DNA of 64,000 nt from Capnocytophaga leadbetteri. GTDB taxonomy: Bacteria > Bacteroidota > Bacteroidia > Flavobacteriales > Flavobacteriaceae. The translations under genes were made by a program, and so were the position numbers. Positions 58,159 through 64,000 of this stretch are shown one piece after another. The stretch lies in assembly GCF_003054025.1 (NCBI RefSeq), contig NZ_QBKG01000001.1, positions 62,001 to 126,000 of the forward strand. The letters run 5' to 3'. The notes under the pieces are model-generated. The model was not told where the DNA came from. It was given only the letters and a program-made list of their open reading frames with translations, and ran no database searches. Position 1 is the stretch's first letter; each line of letters starts with the position of its first letter.

Positions 58159-61086
58159 ATGAAAGTAAAAATGAACAAACTACTTTATGCAGTAGTATTT
58201 TTCTTGTGTGTGAGCTTTGGCTACGCACAGCAAATCACTGTGAAAGGAACAGTGAAAGACAACACAGGCTTACCTATACCAGGGGCTAGTGTGCTTGTGA
58301 AAGGTACCTCGCACGGGGCAGCTGCCGATTTTGACGGTAATTTTGAACTTACTGCCAATAAAGGCGCTGTACTTGTAGTCTCTACCGTTGGGTACAAAAC
58401 ACAAGAAGTAACCGTAAAAGGCGCTACCCTCAATGTAGTACTTCAAGAAGATGTACAACAATTGGGCGATGTGGTAGTTATCGGTTATGGGGTAGTGAAG
58501 AAAAAAGACCTCACCGGTTCGGTAAACTTAGTAACCGATAAAGAGTTTAACAAAGCACCTGCTGTCAATGCCGACCAACTTATTCAGGGTAAAATAGCAG
58601 GGGTACAAATGACCTCATCAGGTGGTGCACCAGGCGAAGGACAAACTATCCGCGTGCGTGGTAACGGCTCTTTGTCATTGACATCAAACCCTCTTATAGT
58701 AGTAGATGGCGTGCCAATGAACGATGGAGGCGTAGGCGGTTCTCGTAGTATCTTCAACTCTATCAACCCAGAAGATATTGAGAGTATGAGCGTGCTTAAA
58801 GACGCTTCTTCAACTGCTATCTACGGTTCGCGCGCTGCCAATGGGGTAATTATGATTACTACCAAAAAAGGAAAAGCTAACCAAGATATGAAGATTAGCT
58901 TCAACACTAGTATCGCTATTCAAGATACTAATAAGTATGTAGATGTAATGAGTGCAGAGCAATTCCGCCAAACCGTAAAAGGGCTTAATAACCCTGCTGC
59001 CGAAGCACTCTTAGGCAATGCCGATACTAACTGGCAAAAAGAAATTTACCAAGTAGCCCCAATGAGCAACAGTACTTTGGTGCTTTCAGGAGCTTATAAA
59101 ACGCTTCCTTATCGTGTGTCTGTAGGGCACTCTTATGCTGATGGTATCTTGCGTACTGATAACTTCAAACGTACTAATGCTAAAATTAGTTTAAACCCTA
59201 CTTTCTTTGATAGAGCTTTGAAGTTAGAATTAAACGCTAATGGTACTTATATGCAAAACCGTTTTGCTGATAAGGGGGCTATAGGTACAGCAGTAGGCTA
59301 CGACCCTACCCAATCAGTATTCGGAGGGCCTGCTAAGTATGGCAACTATCACACTTGGGTAGACCCTAATAACGGCAACCGTTATAACTTAGCCCCTACT
59401 AACCCTAAAGCATTGCTTGACCTTACTGAAGATACTTCAAAAGTATACCGCTTTATAGGAAACGTAAAAGCCGACTATACTTTGCCTTTCTTTAAAGATA
59501 TTACTGCCAGTGTGAACTTTGGTTTAGACTATAGCAAAGGTGAAGGCGATAAGATAACCGACCGCCATATGCCTACTGCTACTTCAGGCTTTGACGGAGC
59601 TAAAACTTCGTATACTAATAAGGCTATTAACAAACTCTTTGATGCCTACGTAAACTATATGAAAGAGATTAAAGAAACTCATAGTATAGGGCTAATGTTA
59701 GGGCATTCTTATCAATCATTCGAGTTTGACGATAATTCTACTGATTACTCTTACTTTATCAACCCAGGAGATAACAAAGAGGTGCCTAACATCAACAAGA
59801 GTAGAAACGTATTGATGTCTTTCTTTGGTCGTGCTAACTATAGCTACAAAGAGCGTTACCTCCTTACCGCTACCCTTCGTGCTGATGCTTCATCTAAGCT
59901 AAACCCAGACGACCGTTGGGGCTACTTCCCTTCAGTAGCGTTGGCTTGGAATGTTAGCAATGAAAAATTCTTAAAAGAAAACAAAACCCTTAACGAATTA
60001 AAATTGCGTTTGGGTTATGGTGAAGTAGGTAACGTAAATGGTTTGGGCGACTATCTTTTCCTTACTAACTACACTCGTAGCCAAGATGGAGCCTCTTACC
60101 AATTTGGCGATGCTTTCTATCAAACTTACCGCCCAGGGGTAACTAACAAAAAGCTACGTTGGGAAATTGGTAATACCCTTAACGCTGGTATCGACTTTGG
60201 TTTGTGGAACAACCTTATCACCGGTACCCTCGATGTATATCGCAAACAGACTAAAGACCTGATAGCCGAAACTACTATCGACCCTTTCACTAACTTCAAA
60301 AACCGTGTGAATGCTAACGTGGGCGATATGGAAAACAAAGGGGTAGAATTTGGTGTAACCGTTACTCCTATACGCGATACTGAAAAGAATATCCGTTGGA
60401 GCTTCAACTATAACATCGCTTATAACGATAACAAAATCACTCGTATGCCAGACGACCAGCCTACTGGTGGTATAGAAGGAGGTACTAACAACCGTGTACA
60501 ACTACACCGTCAGGGCGAGACCCCTTATGCATTCTTCGTATACCAACAAGTATATGATGCACAAGGCAAACCAGTAGAAAATACTTTTGTTGATAGAAAC
60601 GGCAATGGCAAAATAGATGAAGGCGACCGCTACTTGTACAAATCGCCATTTGCCCCTGTAACTATGGGCTTTGGTACAGACCTTAGCTATAAAAATTGGG
60701 ATTTAAACATCACTACCCGTGCTAACATAGGCAACTATGTGTACAACAATACCCAATCGCGCTTAGACCAACGCTCTGAAATTACTTCTAATAGTGGTTT
60801 CTTGCGCAACATCAAAGCTAATAGTATTTTCCAACGCCATAATGACCAAGCGTGGAATAGTGATTACTATCTAGAAAACGCTTCGTTCTTCAAGTTAGAC
60901 AACATCACTTTAGGTTATACTTTCCCTAAAACTGATAAAAGGTATATTCGCCTTTATGGTACTGTACAAAACGTTTGGACAATTACTAAATACAGTGGTT
61001 TAGACCCAGAAGTATTCGGCGGTATCGACAATAACTTTTATCCACGCCCACAAACCTATTTGGTAGGGTTGAATATTAACTTTTAA
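58159..61086 (+). CDS. susC: SusC/RagA TonB-linked outer-membrane transporter
   Basis: A 975-residue TonB-dependent barrel. Start at 58159 or at ATG 58171 (MNKLLYAVVFFLCVSFGYAQ, signal peptide). A carboxypeptidase-regulatory-like domain (about 25-105, TVKDNTGLPIPGASVLVKGTSHG), a TonB box region, the plug domain with VRGNGSLSLTSNPLIVVDGVPMND and SSTAIYGSRAANGVIMITTKKG (the SusC signature), then a large 22-strand barrel. It pairs with the following SusD to import oligosaccharides; neighbours indicate maltodextrins. The gene lies behind the palindromes that separate it from GH97. Confidence 0.96.
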   Translation: MKVKMNKLLYAVVFFLCVSFGYAQQITVKGTVKDNTGLPIPGASVLVKGTSHGAAADFDGNFELTANKGAVLVVSTVGYKTQEVTVKGATLNVVLQEDVQQLGDVVVIGYGVVKKKDLTGSVNLVTDKEFNKAPAVNADQLIQGKIAGVQMTSSGGAPGEGQTIRVRGNGSLSLTSNPLIVVDGVPMNDGGVGGSRSIFNSINPEDIESMSVLKDASSTAIYGSRAANGVIMITTKKGKANQDMKISFNTSIAIQDTNKYVDVMSAEQFRQTVKGLNNPAAEALLGNADTNWQKEIYQVAPMSNSTLVLSGAYKTLPYRVSVGHSYADGILRTDNFKRTNAKISLNPTFFDRALKLELNANGTYMQNRFADKGAIGTAVGYDPTQSVFGGPAKYGNYHTWVDPNNGNRYNLAPTNPKALLDLTEDTSKVYRFIGNVKADYTLPFFKDITASVNFGLDYSKGEGDKITDRHMPTATSGFDGAKTSYTNKAINKLFDAYVNYMKEIKETHSIGLMLGHSYQSFEFDDNSTDYSYFINPGDNKEVPNINKSRNVLMSFFGRANYSYKERYLLTATLRADASSKLNPDDRWGYFPSVALAWNVSNEKFLKENKTLNELKLRLGYGEVGNVNGLGDYLFLTNYTRSQDGASYQFGDAFYQTYRPGVTNKKLRWEIGNTLNAGIDFGLWNNLITGTLDVYRKQTKDLIAETTIDPFTNFKNRVNANVGDMENKGVEFGVTVTPIRDTEKNIRWSFNYNIAYNDNKITRMPDDQPTGGIEGGTNNRVQLHRQGETPYAFFVYQQVYDAQGKPVENTFVDRNGNGKIDEGDRYLYKSPFAPVTMGFGTDLSYKNWDLNITTRANIGNYVYNNTQSRLDQRSEITSNSGFLRNIKANSIFQRHNDQAWNSDYYLENASFFKLDNITLGYTFPKTDKRYIRLYGTVQNVWTITKYSGLDPEVFGGIDNNFYPRPQTYLVGLNINF

Positions 61087-61097
61087 TCGATAGAAAT

Positions 61098-62723
61098 ATG
61101 AACAAATATATCAAACATAGTATTTTAGGGCTTACAATGGCACTTTCGCTTAGTGCTTGTATGAAGGACTTAGACCAAGAGCCTATTGACCCTGATAGCT
61201 TTACTGAAAAAGACGTATTTAAAAACGCTACTGAAGCCAAAAGCGCTTTAGCTAAAATTTATGCCTCATTATCCCTTACTGGGCAAAAAGGTCCAGCAGG
61301 CGATGGCGATATAGCGGGTGCCGATGAGGGATCTACCGGATATACCCGCGTGCAGTTCTACCTACAGGTAGCTAGCACCGATGAGGCTATTATCCGTTGG
61401 AGTGATGCTGGTGTGCCTGATTTCCATAATATGAGTTGGACACCCTCTAACACTTTTACCAATGCTTATTACAACCGTTTAGGGCAACAGATAGCTTTTG
61501 CTAACTCGTTTATCGACAATGCACAAGCGTTGGCTTCAGACCCCGAAGTAGCTTATTACATAGCCGAAGCGCGCTTCATTCGTGCTTATGCCTATTATAA
61601 CGTAATAGACGCTTATGGCAAGGCTCCTTTGATAACCTCATCAAAGGCTGATTTGAAGCCTACCCAAAACTCTCGTGCCGAACTCTTTAACTTCGTAGAA
61701 AGCGAACTAAAAGATTTAGAAACCAAGCTAAAAGCAGCTCGTGCTAATGAGTACGGACGTGTAGATGCAGTAGCGGCACAAGCACTACTTGCCCGCTTGT
61801 ACCTCAATGCTAAAGTGTATATAGGAGTAGACAAATATACTGACTGTATCACTTATGCTAAAAAGGTAATCGCTTCTTCTTACCGTTTAAACACTACCGA
61901 TGCTAATGGCAATGGTACTGCTTATGACGAGTTGTTCCTTGCGGATAACAACAAAAACGGAGCGCAAAACGAGTTTATATTCTTAGCCAGTTTTGATGGG
62001 CTTAACACTAAAACCTACGGAGGTACCGCTTTCATTATGCACGCCGCTACTGGTGGTAATATGAATGCTACTGCTTTAGGGCTTAATGGTGGTTGGGGTG
62101 GTATCACTGTTACCAAAGAATTTGTTAATAAGTTTGAAGCCTCTACTCGCAATGGTAATAATGAACCTACTGCTTGGAATGACAAACGCGCTATGTTCCA
62201 CACTGACGGACAAACCTTTGAAAGTACTGATTACGTAAAAGACTTTACTAAAGGAGGTTATGCTGTTACTAAGTTTAAAAACATCACCTCTACGGGAGCA
62301 GCTGGTAAAGACCCTGCTAAAGATTTTCCTGATACAGACTTACCGCTTATCCGTTTAGCTGAAGTGTATCTTACTTATGCCGAAGCGGTACTACGTGGGG
62401 GTGCAGGAGGCGACAGAGCAACCGCTTTAGGTTATGTTAACGAATTGCGTACTCGTGGCTATGGTAGCACAGCGGGCAACATAGCCGATGCCGATCTTAC
62501 CTTAGATTTCATCTTAGACGAGCGTGCTCGCGAACTCTATTGGGAAGGCTTGCGCCGTACCGACCTTATCCGTTATGGCAAGTTTACTAACGCTTCTTAC
62601 CTTTGGTCTTTCAAAGGTGGAGCCGCTTCAGGGGTGGCAGTGCCCGACTATAGAAACTTGTATCCGATACCAAGCGATGCGCGTGCCGCCAATGAAAACC
62701 TTAGTCAGAATACAGGATATTAA
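61098..62723 (+). CDS. susD: SusD/RagB family starch-binding lipoprotein
   Basis: A 541-residue surface lipoprotein that caps SusC and binds the oligosaccharide. The signal ends at Cys21 (SLSACMKDLDQEP); the residues after Cys include Lys and Asp, as in surface-exported lipoproteins. TPR-like helices are typical: YYNRLGQQIAFANSFID, EARFIRAYAYYNVIDAYGKAPL, ALLARLYLNAK, and the C-terminal LRTRGYG, LDFILDERARELYWEGLRRTDLIRYGKF block that defines the family. It starts 11 bases after susC. Confidence 0.96.
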   Translation: MNKYIKHSILGLTMALSLSACMKDLDQEPIDPDSFTEKDVFKNATEAKSALAKIYASLSLTGQKGPAGDGDIAGADEGSTGYTRVQFYLQVASTDEAIIRWSDAGVPDFHNMSWTPSNTFTNAYYNRLGQQIAFANSFIDNAQALASDPEVAYYIAEARFIRAYAYYNVIDAYGKAPLITSSKADLKPTQNSRAELFNFVESELKDLETKLKAARANEYGRVDAVAAQALLARLYLNAKVYIGVDKYTDCITYAKKVIASSYRLNTTDANGNGTAYDELFLADNNKNGAQNEFIFLASFDGLNTKTYGGTAFIMHAATGGNMNATALGLNGGWGGITVTKEFVNKFEASTRNGNNEPTAWNDKRAMFHTDGQTFESTDYVKDFTKGGYAVTKFKNITSTGAAGKDPAKDFPDTDLPLIRLAEVYLTYAEAVLRGGAGGDRATALGYVNELRTRGYGSTAGNIADADLTLDFILDERARELYWEGLRRTDLIRYGKFTNASYLWSFKGGAASGVAVPDYRNLYPIPSDARAANENLSQNTGY

Positions 62724-62735
62724 AAAGAGAATACT

Positions 62736-63758
62736 ATGAAAAATATACTTAAAACGGCAGCTATCTGTGCAAGTCTTGTATGGTTAGTAGGCTGCGAAAA
62801 AGACGAAGAAAAGGCGATAATGAACGCCAATGCACGAGTAGAATCAAACATATCGGCTTCTACTTTAGTGCTTGATAAAACCCAATCGAATACTACTGCC
62901 CTAACAGTCTCTTGGGAAACTAAGGATTTGGGCGTACAATTAGCTCCTGCCTATACGGTAGAACTAGAGAATATTGCCACTGGCAAAAACAAACCTCTTT
63001 CGGCTGAAAAATCACCTTTTACCCTTACGGTTAAAGAGCTGAATGAGTATTTGGTAGGCTTAGGGCTTAAAACCGGCGTAGCAACCGATGTAAGAGTGTT
63101 AGTAAGAGCTGCCCTCAGCGACCAACGCAGTCTTGTATCGACAAAAACCTTGAAAGTAACCCCTTACTTCGATGAAATCAAACCAAGCGAATGGGGTGTA
63201 GTAGGTAGTGCTACTCCTAATGGTTGGAATGGTCCTGATATCAAAATGTGGAACTCTACTGACGGCAATTTAGTAGCTTATGCTACTTTATCAGCTGGCG
63301 AAATAAAATTCAGAAAGAACAATGATTGGGGCGTAAACCTCGGAGGTTCTAACGGTATACTTTCGTCAGGAGGGTCTAATATAGCCGTAACAGCAGGTAC
63401 TTACAAAATCACTATCAACGTAAGCAAAAACACTTATGCTATTGAAACCTATTCTTGGGGAATTATAGGTAGTGGTGCCAGAGGTTGGGGCGATAATGAT
63501 GATGTAGCAATGACCTACGAAGGTAGTACTAACTCTTGGGTGGTGAAGAATATAGCCCTTGATGGCGAAATAAAATTCCGCTTAAATCACTCTTGGGGTA
63601 CTAACTTTGGGGCAGATAGTACAGATAATCCGGCTGCTGCTCTTGAGGGAGATATAAAATCTGGTGGTAATAACATAAAAGTACCCGCTGGTACTTACAA
63701 TGTGTCTTTCTCTTTTGATGCCAATAACAAAGGTACTTACAAAATAGAAAAATTATAA
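62736..63758 (+). CDS. susE: SusE/SusF-like starch-binding lipoprotein
   Basis: A 340-residue surface lipoprotein. Cys20 is followed by EKDEE, a strong match to the Lys-acidic surface-export signal of Capnocytophaga lipoproteins. The N-terminal SusE domain (about 25-145, fibronectin-like: LVLDKTQSNTTALTVSW, APAYTVELENIATG) precedes two starch-binding modules of about 90 residues (WGVVGSATPNGWNGPDIKMW and WGIIGSGARGWGDNDDVAM, each with GEIKFRxNxxWGxN). Two copies match SusE; SusF has three. It helps hold amylose or maltodextrin at the surface before cutting by the GH13 enzyme. Confidence 0.92.
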   Translation: MKNILKTAAICASLVWLVGCEKDEEKAIMNANARVESNISASTLVLDKTQSNTTALTVSWETKDLGVQLAPAYTVELENIATGKNKPLSAEKSPFTLTVKELNEYLVGLGLKTGVATDVRVLVRAALSDQRSLVSTKTLKVTPYFDEIKPSEWGVVGSATPNGWNGPDIKMWNSTDGNLVAYATLSAGEIKFRKNNDWGVNLGGSNGILSSGGSNIAVTAGTYKITINVSKNTYAIETYSWGIIGSGARGWGDNDDVAMTYEGSTNSWVVKNIALDGEIKFRLNHSWGTNFGADSTDNPAAALEGDIKSGGNNIKVPAGTYNVSFSFDANNKGTYKIEKL

Positions 63759-63764
63759 TCTTAT

Positions 63765-63799
63765 AAAGGCTGTCCAGATGTGTTCGGACAGCCTTTATT
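63765..63799 (+). terminator. Hairpin after susE, terminator or attenuator
   Basis: A perfect 11-bp stem (63765-63775 with 63786-63796) and a 10-base loop, followed by a short T-rich stretch. With the amylase gene starting 25 bases later, it may reduce rather than stop read-through. Confidence 0.65.
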
Positions 63800-63823
63800 C
63801 TATCATTTAAATACGGCAAAAAT

Positions 63824-64000
63824 ATGAAATCATACATCTATTTATTAGCAGCCTGCACCTTGCTTAGCTGCAAAAAGGATAAGGGCGAAGATACTCCGCA
63901 ACTGCAAAATGTAAATCCTATAGACCTTAGCACCATAGACAATGGCAACCGTGTAATGATGCAAACATTCTATTGGGATGTAACCCCATTAGGAGAGTGG
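63824..64000 (+). CDS. GH13 alpha-amylase lipoprotein, SusG-like (5' end only)
   Basis: Only 59 codons lie in the window. MKSYIYLLAACTLLSC is a lipoprotein signal (Cys16), followed by KKDKGEDTP (Lys and acidic residues after Cys, as for surface-exported lipoproteins). NRVMMQTFYWDVTPLGEW is the typical start of the catalytic barrel in GH13 alpha-amylases (MMQTFYWD motif). Placed after SusB, SusC, SusD and SusE, it is the expected surface amylase that cuts starch for SusC uptake. Catalytic residues are beyond the window. Confidence 0.85.
   Translation, partial: MKSYIYLLAACTLLSCKKDKGEDTPQLQNVNPIDLSTIDNGNRVMMQTFYWDVTPLGEW

Overview
The window comes from a Bacteroidota chromosome, class Flavobacteriia, most likely an oral Capnocytophaga-like species. 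The evidence is moderate-to-low GC content, the Bacteroidota promoter signature (TTTG or TTG, about 19 bases, then TAnnTTTG) in front of many genes, a PorP/SprF-type outer-membrane protein, SusC/SusD proteins, many lipoproteins, and several lipoproteins whose Cys is followed by Lys plus acidic residues, as in the surface-export signal described in Capnocytophaga. The species assignment is an inference.

Layout. 1-5.8 kb (mostly minus strand): truncated porin O/P, roadblock-like protein, tRNA-Cys, folB, PorP/SprF protein, a YD-rich lipoprotein, an antitoxin-like orphan and an MsrA-MsrB lipoprotein. 6-20.9 kb: housekeeping and secreted enzymes (FabG, NrdB, RibD, GH92 mannosidase, split threonine/serine exporter, PLP-homeostasis protein, DPP IV-type peptidase, POT peptide transporter, MerR regulator, M23 peptidase, TatA, LuxE-like enzyme, J-domain protein). 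21-26.5 kb: an accessory-looking block next to tRNA-Leu, with a 1297-residue SF1 helicase carrying a putative C-terminal nuclease domain, followed by three small, AT-rich membrane or lipoprotein genes. 26.7-44.6 kb: Nnr, GH2, RlmB, an HhH protein, acyl-CoA dehydrogenase, Rrf2 regulator, SemiSWEET, SerS, a HigBA-like pair whose antitoxin lacks the HTH domain, RNase Z, a GH109-like protein and an IleRS2-type IleS. 44.7-55.5 kb: lipoproteins, mevalonate kinase, an amidophosphoribosyltransferase, Crp-family regulator, nitroreductase, GT4 glycosyltransferase, LRR lipoprotein and pyruvate oxidase. 55.9-64 kb: a starch-utilisation-like locus in the order GH97 (SusB type), SusC, SusD, SusE and the start of a GH13 amylase.

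How genes work together. The last block should bind starch or maltodextrin at the surface (SusD, SusE), cut it (GH13), import oligosaccharides (SusC with TonB) and finish them in the periplasm (GH97). DPP IV plus the POT transporter form a peptide-scavenging pair, and GH92, GH2 and GH109-like enzymes suggest foraging on host glycans.

The most unusual content is in the spacers. Several small repeat families are visible: 8-bp periodic arrays in the leaders or promoters of many genes, a 9-bp G-rich minisatellite at two loci, a 20-bp GTGCGAGCC element found in spacers, in terminator loops and in frame inside the mevalonate kinase gene, a 39-bp CACATACTCGGCTG element, and C-rich/G-rich palindromes. 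Two lipoprotein genes are bracketed by duplicated terminators, one of them by a perfect 48-bp direct repeat, which suggests a route by which genes enter between other genes.
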